Positions 1 through 13,804 are shown, counted from the first letter of the stretch. The stretch is 64,000 nucleotides of DNA from Gnetum montanum (GCA_015680685.1 MNCI01010150.1:630345-694344); one strand, 5' to 3'. Numbers and translations: made by a program. Notes: generated by a model from the sequence alone, not told the origin.

Positions 1-90
1 CAACTAGTCCCATCCACGAAATTTGACCAGATCGTGTGTGAACACTTGTGATTCATATGGTTGAGTGTAGGGGTACCTTGTCGCTCATCA
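1..90 (+). mobile_element. 3' end of an LTR of the TGATGAG...CTCATCA family
   Basis: The first 90 bases match the last part of the LTRs at 46250-47135, 48176-49112 and 60603-61540: a stretch reading 'gaatttgaccagatcgtg', then 'attcatatgg', 'gggtacc' and the terminal 'ctcatca'. The LTR end is at base 90. The DNA that follows (agattgtataataag) has no primer-binding site, so this is a 3' LTR or a solo LTR; its start lies outside the window. Confidence 0.75.
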
Positions 91-199
91 AGATTGTATA
101 ATAAGAAGAAAGATCTTTAACACTCTTTATTAAATGAAATATAAATTTTATTTATAAATATTAAAGATTTAACCTATTCACAAATTATTGAAATTCTTT

Positions 200-3100
200 A
201 AACTCAATGGTTTAGTAAAATCATTAGTAACTTGATCTATGGTATTAATGTAAACCAATGAGATAAACTCTTTAGCAAAACCATGTCAAATGTAATGCAC
301 AAAAATCTCAATGTGGTTAGTTCTCTCATGAAATACTAGATTTTTAATTGGGTTGATGACACTCTAATTATCACAATAAACTATTACTAGTAATACAATA
401 TCCTCCTTCAGCTCTCTGAATAAGTGATGAAGCCACTTTAATGTTGTAACCAGATTCATTGTAACCTTGTACATAGATTTTATAAGAGACAGAGAGACTG
501 CCTTCTATTTTGTTGACCAGCATGAAATTATTTTCCCATGATTTTTAATTAGAAACCTTGTAATAGAGCACCATGAAGAGGTATCATCACCATAGTCTAC
601 ATCCATGGAACCTTTTAAATCAACTTTTGAGGAACAATCATAATTTACTCCATAGTCAGTAGTATTCTTTAAGTATCTTAGTTTACCTCAAGCTAAATTT
701 ATTTGTATATTAATTACTTTCTAGTTGAGAATTTTTTAATTAGATTAAATTTTCAATTAGCTTTTAAAACATTGTAGGATTTGAAATAGGTTCAAAGTCA
801 TTCACCCATGGTGTACTACCAAAATCAAATGATGTTGATTAAATGTTAGTTTACAATATTCTTTTGAATATCCAAAACATAATTTTTTTGATTGATTTAT
901 ATATGATTCAATAATTAATAAATTTGAAAACTAAGAAAATAATTAAGTAGGCTAACATCCAACATTTTGAATTTAGTTTTTGAATGATCCTTAACATGAT
1001 ATATCAATTATGAATTCTTCCTAATGATTATTATATCAACAAAATATAACAATATAATTATAGTCCCCCATGAGTCATTTGTTTCCATAACATAAAGACT
1101 AAAATCTACATTTAATCATTTAAATTTAATTTCATATACAAACTCATCAAACTTATTCATGATTCTCGAGGAGCTCGCTTTAATTCATAAAGAAAATTTT
1201 TCAGTATGTAGATATGATTACTAAACTTTAAATCCACAAGACCTTTTGATTGATACCTAAAAATTTATTCTTATAGATATCCATTAAGAAAGGTAAATTT
1301 CACATCTAGTTGATATAATTTCCAACCATAAAAATCTACCAAGGATAAAATACACTACATAGTCCTCTGCTTCATGATGGGTGCGAAGGTTTCTTGATAA
1401 TCAATATCATTTCTTTATTCAAAGTCTTTAACAACTAATGGGACATTGTATTTGTCCACTATATTATCAACTTTTCTTTTGATATAAAAATCCTTCTTAC
1501 ATGTTAATATTTTTATCTATGGTAAACTCTTAACTAGTTTTCATGTATCATTTTTATTAACATATTATACTTTGCCTTCATTGTCTCATACCAATCTTTA
1601 TTTTACATAGCTTGATGTACACTCACAAGTTATTTTGGTTTAAATATCATTTCTAATTGAGTAACTTTAGAATGATCTTTAATTATAAACATTCTTCCAC
1701 TTCTTGATGTTTTCATTGACATGTTCCAACACTATTGGTCGCAAGTCTTTTAAATGACATTTAATCCACTATGGTTGCTGATGTGTTGAGGATCACATGG
1801 AATTGGAGTTGTTAGTTGAACTAGCATCATCATCACCATCTTCATAAAATATCACAAATGTTCATAACTCATCATTGAATTTTCTTGGGATCACCATAGG
1901 AATTTCACGAGAATCATGACTCACAGTGTCACTAGATCTATCAAACATATTTTCAAATAGCACATCATGTGGTTCTCGTACTTTGTAATCATTTATATTC
2001 CACACTTAGTAGGCTTTATTATCTAAAAAAAAACAAGTAGAAATTCCACCATGGCTTTGGGGTCAAACTTGCAACAGTGTACTTGTGGAACAAGAATATA
2101 CTAGGTCTTATTGAATGAATAAAAATAAGATATTGAAAATTCCCTAGTATTATACCATCTTTTATTTGGAGGTACACCATTCAAAGCTATAGTTAAAATT
2201 CTATTGATAATGTGAACAACATAATATATAGCCTTAATTATGTCAGTTATTGATCTATTCTTCCCTTAACATGTAAGCATCATTTAGCATGCATCTTAGC
2301 ATGTCAGTTATTGATCTATTCTTCCTTTTGATAATATCATTTTTTTGTGGTGTGTACAACATCATGAATTCTTATTTTATATCATTGTTACTATAATACT
2401 TTTTGAATTTTTTTGAAATGTATTCACCATCTTGATTAGATCATAATACTTTTATTTTGACATTCTTCTTATTTTTAGTCCTCATTTTAAAATGTTTAAA
2501 ATTTTCAAATACGTGTTACTTTAGGACTAGTCCATAAAGCTAGGTCATCGAACTAAAATCATCAAAAATAAAATAATAAAATACTTTTCATTCTTTATCT
2601 CTCTTGATGAGAAAGGATCACCTAGATTTAAATGTATAGTTTCAAGTGACCTTGTAGTCTTTATTTCATGGTATCATGGAAATGGTAGATATTGCATTTT
2701 CTTAAATGTCTTCACATTTACATGTCCAAGTATTATGTGCTACTTTCTTAGTAAATCTTAATTTTCTATCATATACATTTTTTAACTTGGTGAATCATAA
2801 CTTTAAATATTTTCGTTGCATGCAACATCATAAGTTATAACATCACCACCACAGTGTATCATAAATAACAAATGTCATTTTATTCTTTCAAATTTAACAC
2901 TTAAAACCTTAATTTGTTAATTGATATACCAAAATTAAGACCATGATAAATTTTTTATTATAACCAATGTCTTTTAGTTTTAAACTAGAAATCGTCAATT
3001 CCCTACTTTTAGTAATTTTTATTAAATGACCATCTTTGATTCTTACATAGTGAAAGTTTGGCTTATCTTTTATGATTGTTAATCATAATATATTTCCCAT

Positions 3101-3500
3101 AAAATATTGTAAGGTAGTAGAATCAATATACATAGAATTATCAAATGTGTCATTCATGGGGAGTGCATTTAAATCCACAATGGATGGCTGAGCCTTCTCT
3201 TGTACCAAGCTTAGACTTGAATTGTTTTTAATTCTTCTGATTCAACTTCCTCACCCTCTTTTTTTAAAAATTATTTTCCTACCTTTTCATCATGACTTTA
3301 GTTTTGAATTATTTGGATTATCATAACAATGGTTAGTGTCATGACTTCCCTCTTTCTTACAAATATGATAATACCTAGACACTCTTTCTCTCTTCTCATT
3401 ATCTTTAGTTTTAACCATCATTTCTTGCAAGTTTGCTTCTACTACTAAGACATATGCATTCATTTCCACTTTTTCTTCAAGAATTTTTATGTACAACTAT
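200..3500 (-). pseudogene. Decayed Ty1/copia retrotransposon polyprotein
   Basis: Reading the minus strand from high to low coordinates gives the copia order gag, integrase, RT, RNase H. Gag is the 68-codon ORF at 3496-3290, with a zinc-knuckle remnant YHICKKEGSHDTNHC in which the first Cys is Tyr. Integrase is near 2470-2340, with QDGEYISKKFKKYY and then YTPQK, matching the DNGGEY and YTPQQNG blocks. RT is near 1440-1340, with NDIDYQETFAP matching the family's G-I-D-Y-E-E-T-F-A-P block. RNase H is near 430-200, with NLVFHERTNHIEI matching the FHxRTKHIE block. Stops and frameshifts interrupt every domain, so it cannot be expressed. I could not place its LTRs or exact ends. Confidence 0.8.
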
Positions 3501-3660
3501 GACATAGTGTATGTTTTACTATCTTTTTTGATAGTTTATTTGAAAACATTATATGGTAGTCATAGTGCCTTAAATAAATAAAATTTGATGGTCTCATTTA
3601 AAACTTATGTGTTTTGGGCTTGTAGTTTAGCTTGCAATGCAGATACTTTTTGTATAAGAG

Positions 3661-4556
3661 TGATGAGCAGTGAGTAGTCCGTACGCCCAACCATATGAAT
3701 GACAAGCGTTGCACTAGTGATCTAATTGAATTCTCTGGACTCTAGCTTCTAAATGCACTGATGAGCAAAGATAATAACTTAGAGACGTGATCATTGTCTT
3801 CTTGGGTTTACTTGTAGGAGTTCACTTGTATGGTTAAGTAAAGGTCAAGGCACATGATTTTTATGTATATTTTATATTTTATTTGATTTAGCCTAAGTGT
3901 AAAATAAAGGTAATTAATGATGAATTAACTAATTAACTATCTAATGTATTAATCTAATTATCCTAACATAAGCATGCGAGCCCACCTTCCATGCACATCT
4001 TGAACTCATTAGAAACACTACCAGGTTACTAAGTGTTAGGCTACTAGACAAACCAAGCAATAATACCATTGGGATTATGAAATATTAATGGTATGTTTAA
4101 GGTGGTCATACTTTTGTGCAATTATTAAGTATATTAATAAACTAAGGACATGAATGTAAAATGCATAAGCAATAGAGGACATGAATAAAAACATTAAACT
4201 ATTCTTAAGTGATGCAAGGAATTCCAAGAATCTTGTCTTTATTATTGACATAACAAAGTGTTCAAGTATACTGATGTTCAAATAAGGAACCATAAAATTC
4301 TTAAAGTCCTACTATAGGCACTCAAAAAATATTCTAACTATGATGGAAGAAATATGCAAGAACTTAGCTACTTTATTGACTTAACATACCATAAATATGG
4401 TCAATGCATGCATTTATATACGTAAAATAGAGACTATGTCAATAAACCTACATTGAGACATCTAACCATGCATTAATGGAAATCCATCAATGGGGATTTG
4501 TTGATAGGGTTGCATCGACACATGCCCGTCAATGCAACTCATTGAGTGATTTATCA
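3661..4556 (-). mobile_element. 3' LTR of element d (Athila/Tat-like family)
   Basis: An 896-bp LTR in minus orientation. Its 3' end lies at 3661 (plus strand reads TGATGAGCAG) and is followed by the family's 'cgcccaaccatatgaat' block. Its 5' end at 4556 reads TGATAAATCACTC and directly abuts a purine tract identical to the one before the LTR at 60603. A TATA-like sequence (atataaatgc on the minus strand) lies near 4415. The start has decayed from TGATGAG to TGATAAA. Confidence 0.8.
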
Positions 4557-4567
4557 TACCCCCATGA
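4557..4567 (-). other. Polypurine tract of element d
   Basis: On the minus strand this reads 'tcatgggggta' immediately before the LTR start. The same string, with the preceding 'tttcattcaa', stands before the 3' LTR at 60603. It would prime plus-strand DNA synthesis in the element's life cycle. Confidence 0.7.
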
Positions 4568-4569
4568 TT

Positions 4570-6330
4570 GAATGAAAACTTTTCCTCAAGTGAAAAAAAG
4601 TAGGATCAAGCTTTTTACAAAATTGAGAAATTATGAAATTATGGACTGACTAATTCTACTGATTGTTTAATTGTTGGATTGTATGGAATTACAATAATTA
4701 CAAAAATGGGTATTCAAGATAACAAAATTGAACACCCTTACAAAAATGGATAGTTGGAATCCTCTAGTGGCCAAAGATGTAGAGGAGGTCTAAAAGTGCT
4801 AAGAGGTGGAGGCTCTTCTGGTGTTGAAGAACATTCTCTAGCCTCTAACACTCGTGGAAGTGGTGACTAAGGTTGGGACTATGGTTGTCATTGTTCTATT
4901 GTAGTTGCTGCTTAAAGTGATAGGTGAAAGGCATCTAATAATGCCTTCATCTTTTCCTCCTTACGTCATGGGTCATACATAGTCCACACAGCTTCACCAA
5001 TGTGGGTTGGTACGAGGACGTTTCATGAATAGAGCATTACTAGGAACAACTCAACATTGACAAACCATGATGTGAATTGTTTACGTTCAATGTAGAACGT
5101 TTGGATAAGGTTCTGTAGTTCTTGATAGTCATTCATCCTTTTGGCCAGTTCTCAACAACTGATTGCTAGTCTATAAATTGGCTCTTCAGAACTTCAAGCT
5201 TTGCATTAGCTATTTCTAGCTTCTACTTAGTGTCTTTGTGATGCTTAGACTTGGCCTCACAAAGGTACAAGTTGGACACTTACTTCTCTAACTCTAACCT
5301 TGGCCTTCCAATTGTTAACATCACCAAGTTTGCATAAAAAAGATTGGTAAGCTCAATGTACTCTTTCATCTCCTCAATTTGCAACTCCTATATATGGATC
5401 TTCGCTTTGTTTTAGGCATTTAATTCATCAAAGATTGGTTGTCATACATTGCCTCTTTGTTGGAGTTGCTAGAGAGCCTCATTCATCTTTGCCTTGGTCA
5501 ACTAAATCTCTTTCTTGTTTATCTCCTTGAGGAGCCCAACCTAGCCTCTATAATGATTTTTAAATCATTTAAATTTCAAGGTCTCATTCATCTAGGCAGC
5601 TATCTCAATGATCATTTTCTAATGAAATGCATGGATTTCATCCATTGAGAGATTGCATTTTTCTATTGTGAATCTCCTTAAATCCATGTTCACCTTGACA
5701 AGCTACTCCTAATGCTATCTCACAAAGTTAATCATCCGGTCTTTTTGTTTCTTGACATAACACAAGTGGTGAATATCTTTGATTAGAGTTAGATTCTCCT
5801 TACTAACTTGCAACAAGTCCTTATCAGTGTTAAAGACAAGGACCTTTGATAAGGACGCATTGAAGACCACCATCTTCTTTGCATTCTAAGCCTCTTTTAA
5901 TTTTTTATGAAGTTGCAGGAAAGCCTCATCTTATGTAATGGCTTGGTTGATAATGGCAGGATCAGCCAAGTGGGCTCTTAGTTCTGCAAATTTGGTAGCT
6001 AACTCTTGATTTTCAATTGTGGCTACCTCAAGTTGGGCATTTGCAATGATGAGCTTGCCCTTGGTCTCCAGCAACTTTGAATAGGTAACTATGATTTCTT
6101 TTAGAAGATTAAAGATCTCCAAAAGTAGTTGTCTAATTCCCACCAATTGGTTTGATACTTCCTCCTGTTGGAATGTGCTAAGCCTCCCACTTGTTGCTCC
6201 TACAGATGCCTGCACATCTATCAATGCAGTAATCTCTAGCATAGCTATCGTAGGAGCATTTAGAGCCTCTGTTGCTCAAACTAAATTTGTTGATCCTTGT
6301 ACTTTGAGGTACAGCTCACTTTAACCACCT
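4570..6330 (-). pseudogene. Third ORF (coiled-coil protein) of element d, 3' part
   Basis: The longest open piece is 6242-5931 (103 codons), rich in Leu, Glu, Ala and Ile with heptad-like spacing, so a coiled coil is likely. Its segment LLETKGKLIIANAQLE aligns with LISTKGKLILTKVRA of the third ORF of element b (32304-34569) and with the decayed equivalent near 59100-59220 of the element at 48176-61540. Reading continues with many stops to the polypurine tract at 4567, the same place where the third ORF ends in the other copies. Its upstream part is missing: at about 6330-6470 it meets the RT of a different gypsy element. Function unknown; it sits where env-like genes sit in Athila-type elements. 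Confidence 0.65.
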
Positions 6331-6469
6331 ACAATAAAAAAATATAGTACAATGAGGAACACTTTTTCCTCTTACATGAGGAAACACTCATAATCCTATG
6401 CTAACACATTAGTACAAATGTTGAACAATTCATCTAGGGTAGGTGAAATCAAAACATGAGTTAAGATTA

Positions 6470-8900
6470 GTTTACCTTTGATTTCATCAAAGGTAACTCG
6501 ACAAAGAGGTCCCATAAGAAACCAATATCATTCCACAATATCTTCATGAGGGGCAAATTAATATGAGATTAGTTCTCAATGAATCTCTTGTAATAATCCA
6601 CAAGATCTAAAGAAACTATCAACCTTTCCAACATCCTTGAGAATAGATCAATCCTAAATAACTAATATCTTAGTGGGATCTACCACTATACCAGATTTCA
6701 AAACAACATACCTTAAGAACTAAATCTCTTGGCATCCAAAATAATACTTAGAAAATTGAGCAAATAATTGATGTTCTCTATGCATCTGCAAAATGATCCT
6801 CACATGTTGCTTATGTAACTTCTCAAATGGAAAGTATACCAAGATGTCATTGATGAACATGATAATAAACTACTCCAAGTATGGTCCCATGACACTATTT
6901 AGGAGATGCACAAACACTACAAGAGTATTAGTGAGTCCAAAGTGCAAGACCAAGAACTCATACTATTCATTAAATGTCTAGAAGGTTGTTTTAGAGACAT
7001 CTTTTTCTCTTATGAAATCCTGGTGATATCCTGACTATAGATTAATCTTAGTGAATACCTAAGATTCCATCAACTAATTGAACAAATCTTCTATGCATGA
7101 AGAGGGATACTTATTCTTCACTATCACTTGCTTCAACTACTAGTAATTAATGCACAACCACATACTACTATTTTTCTTCTTTATGAAGAGAATGGAAGCA
7201 CCTCAAGAAGACACACTTGGATGAATTAGGTCCTTTTCAAGACACTTCTAAATTTGAATCTTTACCTCTGGTAACTCAGTAGGGAACATTCTATGTGAAA
7301 CCTTGGAGATAGGTTTAGCACCAAGTTTGAGAGAAATATTAAACTTAACATCATTCCTTCATGGAAGACTAGGTAACTCAAAATAAAATACATTGAAAAA
7401 CTCATGAATAATAGATATTTAATCAATCATAGGAAAAAAATAAAGTTCATTGATTGAAATAATGAAATAAAAATGATCCTTCCTTAATAAATGATGAAAC
7501 AATGTAGAAGACACAAGATTCAACTTGAACTTACATAGCCATGTATGCATCATCATCTAAACACCATCACCTGACATTAAGGAAGGTACCTTACAACAAC
7601 AATCCAAGCTACCTTGGTAGTGAGAAAACCAATCTGTACCCAAGATAATGTCATAGTCCTCTAAGTTCATGTTGTGGAGACTAGTGAAGAAAGTGGCATC
7701 TTGAATTACCAAGAGTACATACCTATAGACTTACTCCATAATAAGTACAAAACTACTAATGGAGCTAACAACAGGTCCTTGATCAAGATACTAATCCACT
7801 AAAACAAATTTTTTAATTACTCATGGATAAAAAAAATGGCTTACACTAGGATAAAAAAAATTCAAAATTGCTAAATTGAAAATTGTACCTCTAGCCTCCA
7901 CCACAGTGTTAGGATAAGCATTGACTATCTAATATGTCAAAGCATACATATGCACATTACATCCTAGTATCATCCTAACCTTTACTAGGTTTTCCATCCT
8001 ACTGATAACCTCTACTTTTCAAACTCTTTAGATAGTAAAAGCTCTTATGGCCAAGTTGACCATAGTTATGATAGTTGGAACATTCCTTATGAATGTGCCC
8101 AATTCTTTCGTAAGAATTGAAAGTAATGAGTCCTCAAGTGGTTCCACCACCTATTTCCTACTACTAAGACCTTTATTGTTGTTATTTCTCATTGCTTGAA
8201 TCAAATCTCTTGGTCCTCTTGGATCCACTAGACTTTCCAAAAGAGGCCTAGTCCATCTTTTAAGATTGAGCAAGTCATGCTACTTCAACTAACTAACTAC
8301 GCTCTAGATCTAGAATATAAACTTGAGCATCCTCATATGTTTGAAGATGTAGAGAAAGAAAATGGTTCTTGATAAATCTTAAATATAATGAATGAAATGG
8401 TTGATTTTAAACTTATCATCAAAATGTATTTGAGGCACATACATTGTCAACTCTGAGAACTTATAATTGTACTTTGTCAGAGTCCAGTTGCCCTAGTTGA
8501 GTTGCCTTTAACTCTACAAACACTAAAGGAATGTAATGAGTATTGAAACCATTGAAGAAAGAACTCCAATGAATATCATATTCTTCCTAAGTATGAGGCT
8601 TTTTTTGAGCAATCCACCAATGTCTAGTAGCCACACAAAACTAGTGAGTTGTCACATGAGTTTGCTATGCATGAGTAAAGCTCATCAACTTTAAGATCTT
8701 AAGAATATCCTCAAGTCACTCGGTGGTCATGGTAGGATCCTTCTCACCCTAGAAGGTAGGAGATCCTAGCATATGGAACTGCTTCATATGCTCTCTCTCT
8801 CTATTTATCATCTCTCATTGCCACCATTCTTGGAAGCATCCTACATCAATGGTAGACTAGGGTTCTTCTTCATATGATAATGGAGGAACTGAAATAGATA
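6470..8900 (-). pseudogene. Ty3/gypsy (chromovirus-like) gag-pol remnant
   Basis: Minus-strand reading gives a decayed Gag at about 8900-8000 with a zinc-knuckle remnant near 8090-8030 (HNYGQLGHKSF, two Cys replaced by Tyr). RT follows at about 7300-6700: GASILFIKKKNSSM, INLxSGYHQDFIREKDV, LHFGLTNT, and the active-site block FINDILVYF, where the usual Asp-Asp pair reads Asn-Asp. The order and RT wording fit Ty3/gypsy, and the Met-type primer site at 9124-9144 fits the chromovirus side. Many stops interrupt it. RNase H and integrase are absent because the copy is cut off near 6470, where element d begins. Confidence 0.75.
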
Positions 8901-9123
8901 ATGATTGATATCTATTTAGCTAATTTCCTCCTCCTATGTAGGAGTTGGAACTCAAATGGTAGGTTATACTTAGGAATGCATCAATAACCCCTCAATTTAA
9001 TCAAGAATAGGGTTAGATGTTGGTATTGGATTACTAGGCCTAACATCCATCCTCCTAGCATGGTCATATCTACTTCTAGTACCTACCATCATTTGACATA
9101 GCAATGTAATAAGAAAATAAAAG

Positions 9124-9144
9124 AAAACCTACTCTTTGATACCG
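9124..9144 (-). other. Decayed primer-binding site, initiator tRNA-Met type
   Basis: The minus strand reads 'ggtatcaaagagtaggttt'. The usual chromovirus primer site begins TGGTATCAGAGC. The match is partial but lies exactly between the long LTR and the gag remnant, where a primer site belongs. Confidence 0.5.
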
Positions 9145-9149
9145 GATTA

Positions 9150-12100
9150 TGACACATTTTGTTCTAAACCTTAGATTGGAGAGCATTATATTGTGTAAAA
9201 CTCCTAATGAATAATTGGTCATGGAAGAAGCAAGATAACAAAATAACTATGCAGTGAAAAGAACTACAAAGAAACCTAGTATGAATCCATGACCTAAGGA
9301 AAGAGATGAAACTAACATTGAAAGAAAAAAAATACATAAATATAATTAAAACTATGATAAACATATATGCTAGGAAATTTAATCTAATTAGATAGAAAAA
9401 AATAATACAAAACTTCTACTAGAAATTAAACAAAAAACAAGAGAATTAAATAAATTGCAATATGAATATCCATAATATATGGCCAACATAATATCCAAGG
9501 CCTAAATGATATGTAATCCATAAGTCTAGAACTAGAAAAAGAGAGACAATGTCTAACACAAAGTTGAAATGTCTAATACTTAATAGTCAAATTCAAAACT
9601 AGAAGCATAACATCATAAGCCACACTAGGAACAACCTAGAAAAAAACCCAAGGTTTTCAATCTCTACCCAATCTGATCAATCTATAATAAAAATGGGTTA
9701 TCAATATGAAACTTAGTGTGAACTCTTAACACCATCTACATCCAAAAAATGAGCAGATATCATGGGAGTTAGATGGAGCATGGTTATGCTGCAAAACATG
9801 TGAGCTCAAAAGCATCTAAACAAGCAAACAAATGTATAGCTAAACATACAATCATCAAAAATTATCTAAATCAAGAATTTCCAACTCGAACCATTAACAC
9901 AAATAAGGAGGCTAGCATGCACCACACTTAGTGTCAAATGTATGTCAAATTATCATGTGTATTTTTCCAAATTCAAAAACCAAAATGTATCTAAACCAAA
10001 TATTAAACTATCATGCACATGAATTTATTAATAATTTCAAAATGAACGAGAAGCATCTCTAAGACTCACTTCATATGTTTTAAAATATATATTGATGCTA
10101 GAGGCATCTACCAAGACTCACCTCTAAAATTCTATAGGCATCAAACAAAAAGGACTAATGAGCCATGGAATCACTTTCTCAGATAGGATGGAGCCTACAA
10201 CACAAGTCACGCTGATGCATCCTAGTGGGGATCAATCATCAAACATCTTCAAGGAGCCCATATCTATCTAGCTACATAAACTCGATGCTAGTCCCATATT
10301 CTAATCATCCAACAAACAAACAAACATTGACAACCAAACTAACGGTGGATGGAAATAACATAACCAAAGAATCCAACTCACCAAGGAAAATCCAACAAAC
10401 CAAGGAATCATCAAAAAATGCATCAGTTCAAAGATTGATATATCATCATCAAGATCAACAAATCACATGGAACTTCCTCATTGAAAGGGAATCAAACTAA
10501 ACATCCAAAAAGATCTCAAATATCCAACACAATGTCCTAATAATACCAACTATTCCAAAAAGGTAAAATCATACCAAAGCTTCCAAACAAACTGATTAAA
10601 CCAATACAATAAGAAGACTAAAATTTCCAATAACCAAGAACCATGTAAGGGCAAATACTCCATCCATGTCATAGCCATTTATCTAAGCAAGGTGTTTCAA
10701 ACCTTAGAAATCCAATAAGAAGATTGATGAAATCATGATGTGGAAAAATGCATACAACAAGGACCTATGAGGTTAAAAATACAAGATGAAAATTCCAAAA
10801 TAATTGATAAGAAAAACAAAAAATTAACCAAGTTTCAAACTAGGTAGTACTTACTTATGCAAGGGAAATTTTGAATGTTTGAAGATCCAAAAGTGAATAC
10901 AATAAATTCAATAAAGGTGGAAGATTTGACAGGGTTTCATGAAGCTTTGGAGTTAAGAAAACCAAGTCTCAAGCTAAACTAGAGGATCAAACTCCATAAG
11001 AAGCAGGTTTATTGAAGTTTTGGTCTTGCAGGAAACATATCTAGGAAAATAAGAGATGTTCATGAAAAGACATCTATGTGTTAGGAGAGACATCTATAGC
11101 AAGGCAAAGAGGTCTTGTCTTAGACAGAGACATCTCTAAGAAGGCATCTATACAAAAAAAGAAGATGTCTACATTTGACAAGAGACATCTCTCACAAGGT
11201 AGAGATATCTCTGGTATGATGTCTCTAGGCTAGGGAATATGTCTCCACTAGGCAAGAGACATTTTGCACAAGGAGGAGATGTCTTCCTAGGTGGCTTGGT
11301 TTGTGGAAGAGATGTCTTTCCAAGATCAAAGATATCTAGTATGAGTAGGGAAAGGTCAAAATTTAACTAGGAAGAAACCAATTTGATGGAAAATAATAAG
11401 AAAACTATAGATAGGAATCCAACAACATAAGAGTAAGAATTGATGGAGACCAAGAATAATCCATTGCCAAATCTGGTGTGGATAACTTAAATTGATAAAA
11501 ATATAAGCTAGAAAATCTCACCATGCAAAGAATAACACTTAGATGACTAAGATAATGATATGAATCATGAAATAAGGATTGAATTAAAATCATCACAAAA
11601 TAATAAGAACTAAAAGAATGCACTAAGAAGAGCTTAGGATCAATAAAAGGGAAAACTAGGCCAAGGTAAGACATCAAATATCCCAAGATTCCAAACTTTT
11701 CATAAAAAAAAAAACCAAACCATATTCTTGCTCCAAATCCAAGATAAAAGTGAACAAGAATTATAGTAAATCTAATCATTCAATTGTAACCAATAAAGAC
11801 TTATCAAACAACAAAACCCATTCGTGCAAATTGTTGGTATACTTCTCATAAAACCCATACCTGGAATTGACAGAAAAAATAATACTACTAATCATAAATT
11901 GCATACATACTAATCATTCAATCCAATATTCAAAGGAAATCAAAGCAATACCCATTAGCCTATAAACAACATAATAATACAGAATCTATTATTGCTAAAT
12001 ACATCTCATGAATGTGCACAAGGCTGCAAACATAAATGGAAAAGGAGTCAATATTACTTATCTTCCATCTATGCAAAGAGATCCACAAGAGAAAAGAGCA

Positions 12101-12774
12101 ACACAACAAAGATTCAAAGGGAATCACAACCTCTCCACCAACTTCAATCTTCCATAGCACCTCCCTATCATAATCCTGAATTATCAATGTGTTGGAATGA
12201 AAGAGCCATGGAAATTATAATGGAAGATTTATAAAAACCATGGAATGAGATAAAATAGTCAATTATCAAAACAAGAATTAAACTAAAACAATATTTCCAT
12301 TAATCCTTCTCACCACACATGTAACTTTCTCAACTTTCATGTAATATCTACACATACTAAAATAATCAACAAAGCATATGCTAATAAAACATTATTTTCA
12401 AAATATCTTATTAATCTCATAAAAATAAATATAAAACTAATTAAATCAAATATAACTCAAATAGCTACCAACACCACATAAAAACAAGATCATAAAATAT
12501 ACTCTAAGTAATATGCCATGCTCCCAAACAAACCTCTCATTAAATATTGCAACATTCAATAATAGGATTAGTTCACATCTATTAAATGGTAATAAATATA
12601 CATATATATAAATATTAAAAGTTATAAACATCTCAAATTTCATCATGAAATATCAATACATAATTATAAAATATGTTAAACCAATAATAAGCATGACATG
12701 CAACAAAGTACAAGCAACAGAATTTCAATAACGATCACACATACCAAGGATATCAAAAAATGAGAATTGTTACA
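9150..12774 (-). mobile_element. Long 5' LTR of the chromovirus-like element
   Basis: About 3.6 kb without coding capacity lies between the Met-type primer site and 12774, where the minus strand begins TGTAACAATTCTC, a standard TG start. LTRs of this length are usual for the Tekay/Del group. The low-coordinate boundary is uncertain by a few bases. Short ORFs inside (for example 10225-10500 plus, 11405-11779 minus) have biased composition and no recognisable domain, so I do not call them genes. Everything between 9150 and 12774 is explained as LTR. Confidence 0.5.
11040..11340. repeat. Cluster of near-palindromic AGACATCT/AGATGTCT motifs
   Basis: In about 300 bp the words 'agacatct' and 'agatgtct' (reverse complements of each other) recur about a dozen times, often extended to 'agagacatctct', with irregular spacing of 15-40 bp. 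The cluster lies within the long LTR at 9150-12774. The unit is close to an inverted repeat, so it could be a regulatory cluster or a decayed minisatellite. Confidence 0.6.
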
Positions 12775-12899
12775 ATTTAGATATATGTGATGTGACTTAG
12801 GTTCACAAATTTTGGTAGCTTCTATTATTTCTCTTAGTTATTGATGGCCTACGATGTCTAAGGATGCATATATAATAGTCAAGATTTATGATACATGTC

Positions 12900-13804
12900 A
12901 ATGTCATGGTTCACTTACTTATGTTCTATCACAAGAGCTTTGGACATTCAAAATCATCTACCCTTTTCAAAAGTGAAGGCTAGATATCATAGGCTCTCTT
13001 AATCCTCCCTCTTTCATCGATCATCAATTCATTCTAATAGCTATAGAGTACTTTACTAAGTGGATCGAAGTTATTCCCTTGAAATTTGTAACTTCCAAGT
13101 ACAAGTGTCACTTCATCTTTGATCATGTAATCATCCACTTAATTATTTCCCTCCACATTGTTACTAATAATGGATCCCAATTAAGGAGTCAAGAGCTTAT
13201 CAAGTTCTATGAGAAATATCAAATTACACAACCATTCTCATCTCCATTCTATCCCCAATCCAATGGTCAAGCTAAGTCAGCTAATAAATCCCTTGTTTGC
13301 TTGCTCAAAACCATGGTTGGTAAATATTAACACAATTTTCATACCTAGGTATCCCATGCTCTTTAGATCTATTGAATCACCTTTAAGATTGCAACTTACC
13401 CAATCCTGTTCTTGCTCACCTATGATTTAGAGGCTATATTTTTGATGGAGTTGGACATGACTTCATCTTGATCATCCTTGAACACTTAAATGATGAATAA
13501 GAAGAATGATAACATGAAGTGTTTTAAGCTAGATATCCTAGAAGAAACCTTCAAGCAAGCAATAATTAACATTCAGAACCATTAAGAGGTTGTGTGCTAT
13601 TGCCATGCCAAGCACAACAAATTGAGAGAAATCAAGGAAGGTGATCTTTCTCTAAGGCATTTTCCTAATGCAAAGACTTTCAAGTTCTTGAATTTGCAAG
13701 GTCCCTATGTTATTCTCAAGAGTCTTAGTAATGGAGCATACTACTTGCTAGACTTAGATGGGAATCAATATCCAAATCTTGTGAATAGAGCTTACCTCAA
13801 GTGA
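12900..13804 (+). pseudogene. Integrase end of a third Ty3/gypsy polyprotein
   Basis: Plus-strand reading gives PFQK and then LDIIGSLNPP, FILIAIEYFTKWIEVIPLK, VTNNGSQL, HSHLHS/PFYPQSNGQAKSANKSL, and a C-terminal segment (13592-13804) with LRHFPNAKTFKF, LQGPYVILK and GAYYLLDLDGNQYPN. This is the Ty3/gypsy integrase core and C-terminal domain, closest in wording to Tat-lineage elements. Of the catalytic D-D-E triad the first Asp remains, the second is Asn (VTNNG) and the Glu is Lys (QAKS), so it is dead. There are several frameshifts. Upstream pol is missing at the junction with the LTR ending at 12774. Confidence 0.8.

Noticed and set aside
10225-10500. 91-codon plus ORF rich in Asn, Ser, Thr and Gln
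   Set aside because: Lies inside the long LTR, low complexity, no domain, no homologous copy in the window.
11405-11779. 124-codon minus ORF with many Phe, Tyr and Leu
   Set aside because: Its hydrophobic text results from AT-rich DNA read in one frame; it lies in the LTR and has no family match.
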